From Oscillospiraceae bacterium (GTDB lineage: Bacteria; Bacillota; Clostridia; Oscillospirales; Acutalibacteraceae), in the NCBI GenBank assembly GCA_902761265.1, contig CACWJV010000065.1, positions 1 through 9,708 on the forward strand: DNA of 9,708 bases, in the 5' to 3' direction. The position numbers and the translations under genes were made by a program. This document shows positions 1 to 6,846 of the stretch, piece by piece; position 1 is the stretch's first letter; each line of letters opens with the position of its first letter. Below the pieces are notes generated by a model, which worked only from the letters and a program-made list of their open reading frames with translations, was not told the origin of the DNA and made no database searches.

Positions 1-37
1 CAGAAAAAATGTGTGTTCTTTCCTCCGTTCAGCGTTT

Positions 38-120
38 GCGGCTTTCCGCCGGGCACGGCAGTGGGGAAGCCCACCCGTGCCGGTTTCTAAGCAGAGTTGT
101 GCGAAAGTGTGACTCTGCTT
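38..120 (-). other. Three consecutive hairpins downstream of the U32 gene
   Basis: Read on the minus strand, the bases after the U32 stop codon can form three hairpins in series. The first has perfect 9-bp arms AAGCAGAGT/ACTCTGCTT (120-112 with 97-89) and a 14-nt loop; its first base belongs to the stop codon. The second is a compound GC-rich stem, GGCACGG/CCGTGCC (81-75 with 58-52), then GTGGG/CCCAC with a CTTC loop and a 2-nt bulge. The third is a small GCGG/CCGC stem with an AAAG loop (49-38). None is followed directly by a U-run, so a standard intrinsic terminator is not shown. A GGAGG at 26-22 could be the ribosome site of a next gene beyond the window edge. I could not match this to a known riboswitch. 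Confidence 0.4.
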
Positions 121-1367
121 TATGTTTTATCCGGCTCCCGCATTTTGCGCAAAAACGCGCCTTGCGGAATCTCGCGTTCACACGGGAAAGAAAACGCCAT
201 CATCGGATGGTTCGTCGCTTCGATCGTTTCGCCGTCCGCGTTTTGCAGTGCGGTGACTTTGACGGGAAACGGCTCAATTCCCGGCGCGAGCACCTCGAGC
301 GTTTCGCCTGCAAAAAAGCGGTTGCGCTGGGTGCAAAAGGCAACGCCGGCGTCCCAGTGGTCGCAAACCGCCACCACGTCCCACTGCCGCGTGTAGCCGC
401 CCTTGAGGCTGATATTGGCGTTTTTGGACGGATCGCCGAAGAAAAAGCCGGTGCAATAGGGCCGGTAGCTGACTTTTTCCATCTCGTCGCGGACCCACTG
501 CGGCGGGAGAAAGTCCGGTTTCGGGTCGCGCAGATAGCCGTCGATCGCGCGGCGGTAGGCGTTGGTGACCACCGCAACATAGTATTCCGATTTGGCGCGG
601 CCCTCGATTTTGAACGAGTCGATCCCGGCGTCAACCAGCGCGGGAATATGGTCGATCATGCACATATCGCGCGAATTGAGGAGAAACGTACCGCCGTCAA
701 AGTCGTCGATCGGGAAGTACTGGCCGGGGCGTTTTTCCTCCGCCAGCGCATATTTCCAACGGCAGGGCTGGGCGCAATCGCCGTGGTTGGCGTCGCGGCC
801 AGTGAGATAATTCGAAAGCAGGCACCGCCCGGAAAACGACACGCACATCGCGCCGTGGATAAAGCATTCGAGTTCGAGATCGTCCGGGATATTGCGGCGC
901 ATCACCCGCAGTTCCTCGAGCGACAGCTCGCGTGCCGGAACAATCCGCCGGGCGCCGAGCTTGTAAAACGCGTTGGCGGCGGCGTAGTTGACAACGCCGG
1001 CCTGGGTGGAAATATGGATCGCAACGCCGGGCGCGTACCTTTTGGCGTAGTCGAGCACGCCGAGGTCGGAGATGATCAGCGCATCCACGCCGCAGTCCTT
1101 CGCGTGGGACAAAAACCGCGGCAGGTCGTCCAACTCGTTCGAGCGCGGCAGAACGTTGACCGTCAGATAGACCTTTGCGTTTTTTGCGTGGCTTTCCGTG
1201 ACAGCCGCCGCAAGCTGCGCTTCGTCAAAATTGTCGGGCGCGCTGCGCATACCGAAGACCGTGCCGCCTAAATAGACGGCGTCGGCGCCGTAATCGAGCG
1301 CCGCCCGCAGACGCAAAAGATCGCCTGCGGGCGCGAGAAGTTCGAGCTTTTTGATTGTTGTTTCCAT
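120..1367 (-). CDS. Peptidase U32 family protein (YrrO/TrhP-like)
   Basis: The 415-residue protein belongs to peptidase family U32. The family signature is clear around residues 166-185: E-x-C-F-I-H-G-A-M-C, then S-G-R-C. Four cysteines, C175, C182, C198 and C202, match the set that binds an iron-sulfur cluster in characterised U32 members. The N-terminal part (about 5-270, starting LELLAPAGD) is the barrel-like catalytic region; residues from about 325 form a small beta-rich C-terminal domain. Many bacterial U32 proteins once called collagenases act in RNA modification: YrrO/YrrN (TrhP) and E. coli YegQ take part in 5-hydroxyuridine formation at tRNA position 34. The length and the neighbouring mltG match the Bacillus yrrL-yrrM-yrrN-yrrO arrangement, but the methyltransferase and the second U32 gene of that cluster are absent here. 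The start ATG shares one base with the mltG stop (TGATG), implying translational coupling. The exact substrate is inference. Confidence 0.9.
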   Translation of the reverse strand: METTIKKLELLAPAGDLLRLRAALDYGADAVYLGGTVFGMRSAPDNFDEAQLAAAVTESHAKNAKVYLTVNVLPRSNELDDLPRFLSHAKDCGVDALIISDLGVLDYAKRYAPGVAIHISTQAGVVNYAAANAFYKLGARRIVPARELSLEELRVMRRNIPDDLELECFIHGAMCVSFSGRCLLSNYLTGRDANHGDCAQPCRWKYALAEEKRPGQYFPIDDFDGGTFLLNSRDMCMIDHIPALVDAGIDSFKIEGRAKSEYYVAVVTNAYRRAIDGYLRDPKPDFLPPQWVRDEMEKVSYRPYCTGFFFGDPSKNANISLKGGYTRQWDVVAVCDHWDAGVAFCTQRNRFFAGETLEVLAPGIEPFPVKVTALQNADGETIEATNHPMMAFSFPCEREIPQGAFLRKMREPDKT

Positions 1368-2800
1368 CAGCTGAACAAAACCTTTTCGGTGTTCTTCTGG
1401 TGCTCTTCGGCGGTTTCAGCCAAATAGATGTTGCCGTCCGCGTCGTGGCAGAAGAAGAAATAGTTGGTGTCTTCGGGGTAAAGCGCCGCTTTGATCGCGG
1501 AAAGCCCCGGGTTGCAAATCGGGCCGGCCGGCAGACCGGTGACGGAATAGGTGTTGTATGCGTCGAGATAGATCGAATAATAAACCTCGTTGAAGAGTCC
1601 GTATTCATTCATGGCGGTGACGTATTCCTTGGTGGAGTTCATCTGAAGCTGCGGATACAGCTCCGGGTGATCGAGACGGTTGTGGAGCACCGAGGACACA
1701 ACGGCCATCTGCGTGCTGTCCTTCGCTTCGCGCTGGATGATCGACGCGAGCGTGATCACCTGGTCGCGCGTCATGCCGATGGCTTTGGCGCGGGCAGTGA
1801 ATTCCTTGGTCCATTTGGTCTGGAAGTTGTTAAACAGCTTTTTGAGCACCGAGGACGCCTGTTCGCCGATATAGAAGTCATAGGTGTCGGGGAAGATATA
1901 GCCCTCCGCCTTGAGATAGCGGCCGTTTTTGGCGTTGATCCGCTCGTAAAATTTGAACTGCTTGCCGACAATGTCGAGGTTGGCATACAGCTTTTCGGCC
2001 GTGCAGACGTTGTATTTTTCAATCCGCTCAAAGATTTTGGCAATCGTCCAGCCCTCGGGGAAGGTCAACCGTACCGTGTCGCGGGCAACGTTGCTGTGTA
2101 CCTTGATTTGTTCGAGCATCTCCTCGATGCCGTTGTTGCTTTCAAAGTAATACACGCCCGGCACGTATTCGATGAAGATCTCTTTCTTTTGGCTGGAGCT
2201 GTAGTATTTGTCGTAGTGGCGGAATTTGCAAAACAGCTTGCACAAGAACTTTTGCTTGACCAGTCCGTTGTCGCACAAGATATCATAGACCTGGTTGAAA
2301 TCCGCTTTTTCCGGGATCTCCACCGCAACGGTCACACCGCTCGATTCCTTGTTGAGCGACAAAATATCGTTGATCGTGGACAGCGCCATCGTAGACACGG
2401 TCGCCGTGACGATCGCGATGCAGATCACACACACCAGCGTGATCAGCGTGCCGCGGATCAGCTTATACTTGCGCCGTTCTTTTTGGAGCTGGCTTTTCTT
2501 TTTGCGCTTTTTCTGCTGCTGCACCTTGGGCTTCGCTACCGTTTGCTGCGTATTTGCGGCGGCAGACTGTACAGGCCGCGCGGCGGTGTTGGCGCGGCGG
2601 GCGGCGTCGCTGACCGGGCGGCCGGTGGCCGGTCGCTGCGGTGCGGTGCGCGGCGGATTCGTCGGCACATAGGCGGGCGGTTCGTTGTCGAGTCCGTCGA
2701 TGTTGACCTTGAATTTTGCGGTACGCGGCCGCGGCTTCGGATAGCTGTCGAACCCGGATGCGGGTGTGTTGGCGTTGTTTTCGAATCTGTTTTCGTCCAT
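1367..2800 (-). CDS. mltG: Endolytic transglycosylase MltG (YceG family)
   Basis: This 477-residue membrane protein cleaves nascent peptidoglycan strands outside the membrane and is thought to set glycan length or terminate synthesis. The MltG/YceG domain covers about 155-475. The catalytic glutamate lies in L-A-S-I-I-Q-R-E-A, E358 here, followed by VLHNRL (371-376) and the C-terminal GLPAGPICNPG (422-432), all family hallmarks. The usual LQSDPT stretch reads LQMNSTKEYV (385-394), a deviation. A single transmembrane helix runs from about 115 to 138. Before it is a long cytoplasmic tail (1-112), rich in Pro, Ala and Gln and ending in a Lys/Arg cluster (97-112), probably disordered. The start is supported by GGAGG at 2811-2807, 6 nt upstream. 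The gene follows the cyclo-ligase gene by 24 nt and its stop overlaps the U32 start. Identification is secure; any function of the tail is unknown. Confidence 0.95.
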   Translation of the reverse strand: MDENRFENNANTPASGFDSYPKPRPRTAKFKVNIDGLDNEPPAYVPTNPPRTAPQRPATGRPVSDAARRANTAARPVQSAAANTQQTVAKPKVQQQKKRKKKSQLQKERRKYKLIRGTLITLVCVICIAIVTATVSTMALSTINDILSLNKESSGVTVAVEIPEKADFNQVYDILCDNGLVKQKFLCKLFCKFRHYDKYYSSSQKKEIFIEYVPGVYYFESNNGIEEMLEQIKVHSNVARDTVRLTFPEGWTIAKIFERIEKYNVCTAEKLYANLDIVGKQFKFYERINAKNGRYLKAEGYIFPDTYDFYIGEQASSVLKKLFNNFQTKWTKEFTARAKAIGMTRDQVITLASIIQREAKDSTQMAVVSSVLHNRLDHPELYPQLQMNSTKEYVTAMNEYGLFNEVYYSIYLDAYNTYSVTGLPAGPICNPGLSAIKAALYPEDTNYFFFCHDADGNIYLAETAEEHQKNTEKVLFS

Positions 2801-2824
2801 AGGAAACCTCCGGAAAAGGTGTTG

Positions 2825-3400
2825 TTACAATTGCATGATCTGTGTTTCCGTGATAATCATCTGTACGGGGCGGTCGTTGTCGTTGGTCGGCAACCGGTCG
2901 CGCAGACAGGCGTCGAAGCAAAGGCCGATGTTTATGCCGCCGCAGCGTTTGAGATAGCGGTCGTAATAGCCTTTGCCGTAGCCGATGCGGCAGCCGTCAA
3001 CGGAAAACGCGAGCGCCGGCACCAACACAAGGTCGGCGTCTTTCGGGTCAATCACCGCTGTGCCGTCGGGCGCTTCTGGGATCCCGTAGTCCGATATTTC
3101 CGACAGATCGGCGAGCGATTGGATCTCCAAAAACTCCATACGGCTTTCTTCGTAGCAGCGCGGCACGCCCACGCGTTTACCGGTTTTCAGCGCCAGTTCA
3201 AGGATCGCCTTCGTTGCGACCTCGTCGCCGACGCCGTAATAGCTGAGCAGCACCCCGGCGTTTTGAAACGCGGGCAAATTGCACAGCGTTTCGCAAATCT
3301 TTGCGGCCTTCTGCGGCTTGTCGGGTACCGCGGCGCGGATCTGTTTGCAAACCGGGCGCAGCAGCCGTTTTTGCTCTTTGGGGGTCGGTGCCTGCGTCAT
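2825..3400 (-). CDS. 5-formyltetrahydrofolate cyclo-ligase (MTHFS)
   Basis: The enzyme uses ATP to convert 5-formyltetrahydrofolate to 5,10-methenyltetrahydrofolate in the cytoplasm, returning a storage or inhibitory folate to the one-carbon pool. The most diagnostic motif is G-C-R-I-G-Y-G-K-G-Y-Y-D-R-Y-L at about 136-150, the ATP/Mg-binding loop of the family. Further marks are YYGVGDEV near 54-61, the GIPEP-like GIPEAP near 106-111 and the closing VQMIITE. The basic N-terminus (KEQKRLLRP) is also typical. I chose ATG 3400, giving 191 aa, because it overlaps the upstream DJ-1 stop as ATGA, a standard coupling arrangement, and no independent Shine-Dalgarno site is visible. An in-frame ATG at 3406 would add two residues. 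The product supplies the folate pool used by ThyX encoded in the same window, a link that is inference. Bacillus calls the homologue yqgN, E. coli ygfA. Confidence 0.93.
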   Translation of the reverse strand: MTQAPTPKEQKRLLRPVCKQIRAAVPDKPQKAAKICETLCNLPAFQNAGVLLSYYGVGDEVATKAILELALKTGKRVGVPRCYEESRMEFLEIQSLADLSEISDYGIPEAPDGTAVIDPKDADLVLVPALAFSVDGCRIGYGKGYYDRYLKRCGGINIGLCFDACLRDRLPTNDNDRPVQMIITETQIMQL

Positions 3401-3939
3401 GGGCATTGGATCGACCGGCGAATTGCGTCCGCCGTCTGCGGGTCTTTGAGCGAAGCGACGATTGCAAAGCCGAAGTCCAGCGCAACGCCGGCGCCCTTGG
3501 CGGTGATGATGTTGCCGTCTACGGCAACGGGCGCGTCGCTCAAAACTGCGCCCTTGAGGTCGGCTTCAAAGCCGGGAAAGGCGATGGCTGTTTTGCCGTT
3601 TAAAAAGCCCTTGTGGCCCAATACGGACGGCGCGGCGCAGATCGCACACAGCAGCTTGCCGTTTTCAAAGCAGTAATCGAGCGCACGCTGAACGCGTTCG
3701 CTGTTTTCAAGATTCAGCGTTCCCGGCATACCGCCCGGCAAAATCACGCCGTCGAGCGCGTCATCCAAAACGATCCCGTCGTCGGTCAGATCGCAGATAA
3801 ACGGGATGCCGTGGGCGCCGGTGATCTGTTTGCTGCCGACGCCGACGGTCAAAACGTCAATCTTTGCGCGGCGCAGCATATCAATGGGTGCGATCGCCTC
3901 GGTTTCTTCAAAGCCGGGCGCCAAAAAACAATAGAGCAT
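3397..3939 (-). CDS. DJ-1/PfpI (ThiJ-like) family protein
   Basis: The 180-residue protein has the full length and fold signature of the DJ-1 branch of the DJ-1/PfpI superfamily. The nucleophile elbow reads A-I-C-A-A-P-S with the reactive cysteine at C101, and the N-terminal G-F-E-E-T-E-A places the partner glutamate at E14. ILPGGMPG (66-73) is the conserved glycine-rich loop, and LDFGFAI near the C-terminus matches the usual family ending. Members have been reported as glyoxalase or deglycase-like enzymes, chaperones or redox sensors; annotation as a thiazole biosynthesis protein is historical. The exact reaction cannot be told from sequence. The start at 3939 has an AAAGGA-type ribosome site 8-9 nt upstream; the gap to the preceding GNAT gene is 15 nt and the stop overlaps the next gene by 4 nt. 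Confidence 0.9.
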   Translation of the reverse strand: MLYCFLAPGFEETEAIAPIDMLRRAKIDVLTVGVGSKQITGAHGIPFICDLTDDGIVLDDALDGVILPGGMPGTLNLENSERVQRALDYCFENGKLLCAICAAPSVLGHKGFLNGKTAIAFPGFEADLKGAVLSDAPVAVDGNIITAKGAGVALDFGFAIVASLKDPQTADAIRRSIQCP

Positions 3940-3954
3940 GGGAATCGTCCTTTC

Positions 3955-4743
3955 TCAATCGAGTGCGAAATTCATATAGTACTGCCGCTGCAGCAGCGCG
4001 CGTGTGTCGCTGAACAGCATGCCGTAGGGCTGTTTTTGAAACCCCGAAAGCGCAAACGGCGCGTAGACGGTTGCCGTGCCGTCTTTTGGCAGCGCGGCGG
4101 CAAGATCAAACTGCGCGTCCCACGCGGACCTGGACAGCACTTCGCGCACGGTTCTGCCGTCAAACAGAAAGGCGGCGTTGTCGGTGCGGTAGGCTTTCGT
4201 TCCGTAAAACGCAAGACAATCGAGCGCATATTGCAAATTGCCGTTCGTCCAAACGAACCGGTCGCAGGGTTGGGGCGACAGCGCGCTGTATTGCGCAAAC
4301 GACAGCGACGCCGGTTCCTGTTTGCCGCTGCCCTGGAGCGTGCCGGCCCAGCGGTAAAGACAGGTTTCAAACCCGAACGTGTGATAGTAGTCATACAGCG
4401 GCGCGTTGGCGGGCACAAGAGCGATGAAATCCTTCTTCGTCTCGCGCATGTATGCTTTGGCTTCTTCAATCAGCGCGCGCATCAGCCCGCGGCGGCGGTA
4501 CTGCGGTTTGGTTGCCGCGGCATAAAGATAGTAGCCGTTGTATAACCGCCCGCCGGATTGCAAAGCGCAGTCGAGCAGATACAGCACGCTGCGCACCTCG
4601 CTGTTTTCCACAACGGCAAACGGGTGCGACGAAAAATAGGCGCCGGAAAAAAACAGGTCGATATAGCCGTCCTCGTCGCCGTACACGTCTTTCCAAAGCG
4701 TGTGCAGTTGCGTCAGATCGGCCGAAAGGGGAGAGAGCAGCAT
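3955..4743 (-). CDS. GNAT family N-acetyltransferase, Eis-like
   Basis: The 262-residue protein has a clear N-terminal GNAT domain. The acetyl-CoA binding motif A is at about 72-92: a beta strand YLYAAAT, then K-P-Q-Y-R-R-R-G-L-M-R-A-L-I, where RRRGLM is the pyrophosphate-binding loop. YDYYHTFGFE (117-126) is the usual end of the acetyltransferase fold. The rest, about 140-262, is an extra domain that resembles the second half of Eis-type GNAT proteins, which acetylate amines or aminoglycosides; the substrate here is unknown. The ATG follows directly after the stop of the upstream DUF2156 gene with no gap (TGA-ATG), and a GAGG lies 9 nt upstream inside that gene, so coupled translation is likely. 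Confidence 0.85.
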   Translation of the reverse strand: MLLSPLSADLTQLHTLWKDVYGDEDGYIDLFFSGAYFSSHPFAVVENSEVRSVLYLLDCALQSGGRLYNGYYLYAAATKPQYRRRGLMRALIEEAKAYMRETKKDFIALVPANAPLYDYYHTFGFETCLYRWAGTLQGSGKQEPASLSFAQYSALSPQPCDRFVWTNGNLQYALDCLAFYGTKAYRTDNAAFLFDGRTVREVLSRSAWDAQFDLAAALPKDGTATVYAPFALSGFQKQPYGMLFSDTRALLQRQYYMNFALD

Positions 4744-5631
4744 TCAGTTGATCCTCGTTTCATATTTTTCCACGAACAGGGCCGGATGATACGACTCCTT
4801 CGCTTTGCGCAAATTGTCGTGGCCCACATCGTCCTCCCGGTTGATATACCGGTAATCGCCAAGCTCGTGCAAAACGAACTGCTTGTTGATCATCGGGTAC
4901 GCGCCGCGGATGGACGAAAACGCTTTTTCAAAATGGACGCAGAACATGTCGTCCGTCATTTTTTCTCCGAAGGTGTAGGCGACAACAACGCCGTCAACGC
5001 GCAGCAGTCCGCCCACACAGCCGAGCGCTTCATAGGCGCTGAACGCCTTTTTGATAATCGTCAGTTCCTGTTCGAGATCACCCTGAAACTCGTTGGTGTT
5101 TTCCCGCAGCCATTCTTCGCTCATCGCGATGCATGCCGGGATCGTCTCGCGTGTGATGGTCTCATAGCTCCACCGGCAGTTGCGCTCGAAAAACGAAATG
5201 TGGTTGCGCTTGCTTTGATACTTTTTGCCGGCAAGATTGACAAGATCCTCGCGCAGATAGACATAATCGAACGAGTCGCGCTCCTTTTGAATGTTAAATG
5301 CACCCGGAAATGCGGCTTCCAGAATCGCGGCGTCCGTTTCGTTCATGCCGTAGATCTCGGATTTGGTTCCGCTTGCCGATATTTCGCCGACGACTTCGCG
5401 GATCGCAGCGTCTTTATCGCCGGCGCCGATCGGAAAACAATAGGCGTTGTAATCGTCGAATACGCATTTTGTGACAAAGCAGCCGTTGCTGTCCGCCACA
5501 AACAGATCGACCGCCGCGCTGTAGGCGTAGATATTCGCAAAGCCGTATTCGCATTCTTCGCGCGGCTCCTCGCGCAGCTTTTGCCGGATCCAATCGCGGT
5601 CCCGGAGCGTGATGATATGCCACTCAAGCAT
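4744..5631 (-). CDS. DUF2156 protein, phosphatidylglycerol lysyltransferase C-terminal domain
   Basis: The 295-residue protein matches the DUF2156 family, related to the catalytic domain of MprF/LPG synthases. Characteristic stretches are L-A-G-K-K-Y-Q-S-K-R-N-H-I-S-F-F at 133-148 and I-N-R-E-D-D-V-G-H-D-N-L-R-K-A-K at 263-278, both strongly conserved in the family and likely contacting substrate or tRNA-borne donor. The fold is a double GNAT. There is no membrane segment and no flippase domain, so unlike MprF it should be a soluble enzyme; its acceptor and donor are unknown. The frame stays open further upstream, but I start at ATG 5631 because GGAGG (5645-5641) sits 9 nt before it and the protein homology begins there. 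It overlaps the tmk end by 8 nt. Next to an Eis-like GNAT, it may belong to the same acylation theme, which is speculative. Confidence 0.85.
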   Translation of the reverse strand: MLEWHIITLRDRDWIRQKLREEPREECEYGFANIYAYSAAVDLFVADSNGCFVTKCVFDDYNAYCFPIGAGDKDAAIREVVGEISASGTKSEIYGMNETDAAILEAAFPGAFNIQKERDSFDYVYLREDLVNLAGKKYQSKRNHISFFERNCRWSYETITRETIPACIAMSEEWLRENTNEFQGDLEQELTIIKKAFSAYEALGCVGGLLRVDGVVVAYTFGEKMTDDMFCVHFEKAFSSIRGAYPMINKQFVLHELGDYRYINREDDVGHDNLRKAKESYHPALFVEKYETRIN

Positions 5632-6295
5632 CGCAGAGCACCTCCCGGACGAACGTCCAAACGTCCGCTGCAATCGCTTTTCGCGTACGCGGCGAACCGT
5701 TTTCGCTGCATTGCACCGTCCGCCAGCCGCATTTTTTCGCGGCATATTCAGCCGCTTCGTGGCAGGCGGCAAGATAGGCGGTGTCGCGTTCGTGGACGTC
5801 CTTTTTGCTGTTGTCGCCGCAATACCGCTGCTGCAGCAGCGTTTGCGACACGTCGACCGGCATATCCAAAAACACCACAAGATCCGGTTTCGGGACGCCG
5901 AGCTTTCCGTATTCGAAATCGTCGAGCCATTGCAGATAGCCGTCCCAGTCTGCCTTCGGCAGTTTGGTCATCTGGTGGCAGGCGTTGGACGTGGCGTAGC
6001 GGTCGGCAACGATCAGTGTGCCGGCTTCGTAATCTGCGCCCCAGATTGTTTTGTATCCGGCGTAGCGGTCAACCGCATAGAACGCCGAGGCGGCATAGGC
6101 GTTGACGTCGCCGGGGTTTTGGCCGTAGGCGCCGGCAAGATATTCTTTGACCAGCGCGGACGAGGGCGCGTCGTAGTGGGGCAGGCTGATCTTGCGGTGC
6201 GCGACGCCGTTTGCCAACAGCGTTTCGCAAAGTAGTCCGGTCTGCGTGCCCTTGCCGGAGCCGTCCAGCCCTTCGATGACGATCAGGTTTCCCAT
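5624..6295 (-). CDS. tmk: Thymidylate kinase (dTMP kinase)
   Basis: The 223-residue enzyme phosphorylates dTMP to dTDP with ATP, the step after thymidylate synthase. The P-loop is G-L-D-G-S-G-K-G-T at 9-17. D-R-Y-A-T-S-N at 98-104 is the DR(Y/F) motif that contacts phosphates and the base. LVVFLDMPVD (139-148) leads into the arginine-bearing lid region with Q-R-Y (156-158) and D-V-H-E-R-D (166-171). The phosphate-binding loop after strand 2 reads S-L-P-H-Y, closer to the FPxR-type loop of the human enzyme than to the REPGGT loop of E. coli. The ATG lies one base after the cupin stop, with no good Shine-Dalgarno site, so coupling is probable. The thyX gene stands across the divergent promoter, so two successive steps of dTTP synthesis flank one control region. 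Confidence 0.93.
   Translation of the reverse strand: MGNLIVIEGLDGSGKGTQTGLLCETLLANGVAHRKISLPHYDAPSSALVKEYLAGAYGQNPGDVNAYAASAFYAVDRYAGYKTIWGADYEAGTLIVADRYATSNACHQMTKLPKADWDGYLQWLDDFEYGKLGVPKPDLVVFLDMPVDVSQTLLQQRYCGDNSKKDVHERDTAYLAACHEAAEYAAKKCGWRTVQCSENGSPRTRKAIAADVWTFVREVLCDA
5641..5645 (-). promoter_or_regulatory. Ribosome binding site deciding the DUF2156 start
   Basis: GGAGG on the minus strand lies 9 nt before ATG 5631, inside the end of tmk. It settles the start of the DUF2156 gene, because the reading frame itself remains open for 83 further codons upstream that are only a shadow of tmk. Confidence 0.75.
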
Positions 6296-6296
6296 A

Positions 6297-6647
6297 TCAG
6301 TACGTCAGAATCGCGGCAAAGATCACAAGGCTGCCGCTCTCTTCGCGGTTGGCGATCGAATGGGTTTCACCACCCAGACAGATACAACTGTCGCCGGTGT
6401 GCAAAATCTCGGTTTTGCCGTTGTCAAAGTAGGTGGCGGTGCCCTCGATCACATAGAAGACTTCCTCTTCGTTTTCGTGTACATGCGCGCCGATCGAGCA
6501 GCCGGGCTCGAGCCGGATGGTGCCGAGCAGCCGGGCGCTGCCCTTGTATTCGCCTTTGTCCAAAATGTCGGTCACAACGGCTTGTCCGTCGCCGCCGCGC
6601 ATATGGACTTTTACGGTCCGGGTCATGTCTTCCTTGCGTTTAATCAT
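6297..6647 (-). CDS. Small cupin-domain protein
   Basis: A 116-residue single-domain cupin, first gene of the minus-strand operon. Cupin motif 1 is intact at 49-69: G, then H55-x-H57, E61/E62 and G69. Motif 2 at 85-100 has G85, H96 and N100, but the usual P-x-G is L-G-G. The two histidines, a glutamate and H96 form a normal metal site, so it probably binds a divalent metal and either carries out a small-molecule reaction or senses a ligand; its function is not known. An ATG 14 codons further upstream exists, but ATG 6647 is preferred because GAGAGGA (6662-6656) lies 8 nt before it and the alternative would sit at the likely transcription start. It is followed by tmk with one base between. Confidence 0.88.
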   Translation of the reverse strand: MIKRKEDMTRTVKVHMRGGDGQAVVTDILDKGEYKGSARLLGTIRLEPGCSIGAHVHENEEEVFYVIEGTATYFDNGKTEILHTGDSCICLGGETHSIANREESGSLVIFAAILTY

Positions 6648-6655
6648 ATTGAAAT

Positions 6656-6662
6656 TCCTCTC
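6656..6662 (-). promoter_or_regulatory. Ribosome binding site of the cupin gene
   Basis: GAGAGGA on the minus strand, 8 nt before ATG 6647. It decides the start in favour of this ATG over the one at 6689. Confidence 0.7.
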
Positions 6663-6703
6663 TTTTGGTGAATGCATACAATCATCCATTATAGTTTCAT
6701 TAT

Positions 6704-6732
6704 ATTATACCAAGTCTTTCCTTTTTAATCAA
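6704..6732 (-). promoter_or_regulatory. Sigma-A promoter of the eight-gene minus operon
   Basis: On the minus strand the -35 box TTGATT (6732-6727) and a perfect -10 box TATAAT (6709-6704) are separated by exactly 17 nt. A TG dinucleotide one base before the -10 makes it an extended -10 promoter. Upstream sequence is AT-rich. Transcription should start near 6697, giving a leader of about 50 nt. An 8-bp palindrome AAGCGCTT (6731-6738) overlaps the outer edge of the -35 box and could be an operator half; that is speculative. Confidence 0.85.
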
Positions 6733-6783
6733 GCGCTTTTTACTATTTTTCATTGAATCGACAGAAACTTTTCCGCCGGATTC

Positions 6784-6812
6784 TTGACAAAGGTGCGTCC
6801 ATCTATTAAAAT
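6784..6812 (+). promoter_or_regulatory. Sigma-A promoter of thyX
   Basis: A consensus -35 TTGACA (6784-6789) and -10 TAAAAT (6807-6812) are separated by 17 nt, pointing away from the minus-strand promoter. The predicted start is near 6819, leaving a leader of under 30 nt, too short for a riboswitch. The ribosome site GAGGAG (6833-6838) lies 8 nt before the thyX ATG. Confidence 0.85.
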
Positions 6813-6846
6813 GAAGGTAATCAAGGAGAAAAGAGGAGTCACAGTT

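Noticed and set aside
1355..3676. A 773-codon open frame on the plus strand, and others such as 9-1271 and 4558-6105
   Set aside because: They lie antisense to well-identified genes, have no family motifs, and are rich in Arg/Val/His as expected from GC-rich antisense frames.
5826..5841. A 16-bp perfect palindrome CGCTGCTGCAGCAGCG inside tmk
   Set aside because: It is encoded by Leu-Leu-Gln-Gln codons (CTG CTG CAG CAG), a coding coincidence; a shorter similar motif at 3985-3997 has the same cause.
5632..5880. 83-codon N-terminal extension of the DUF2156 frame
   Set aside because: It is wholly inside tmk in another frame, has no family similarity, and a GGAGG supports the ATG at 5631.
6784..6846. 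Upstream extension of thyX from a TTG at 6784
   Set aside because: This segment is the promoter (-35 TTGACA, -10 TAAAAT) and the ribosome site of the ATG at 6847.
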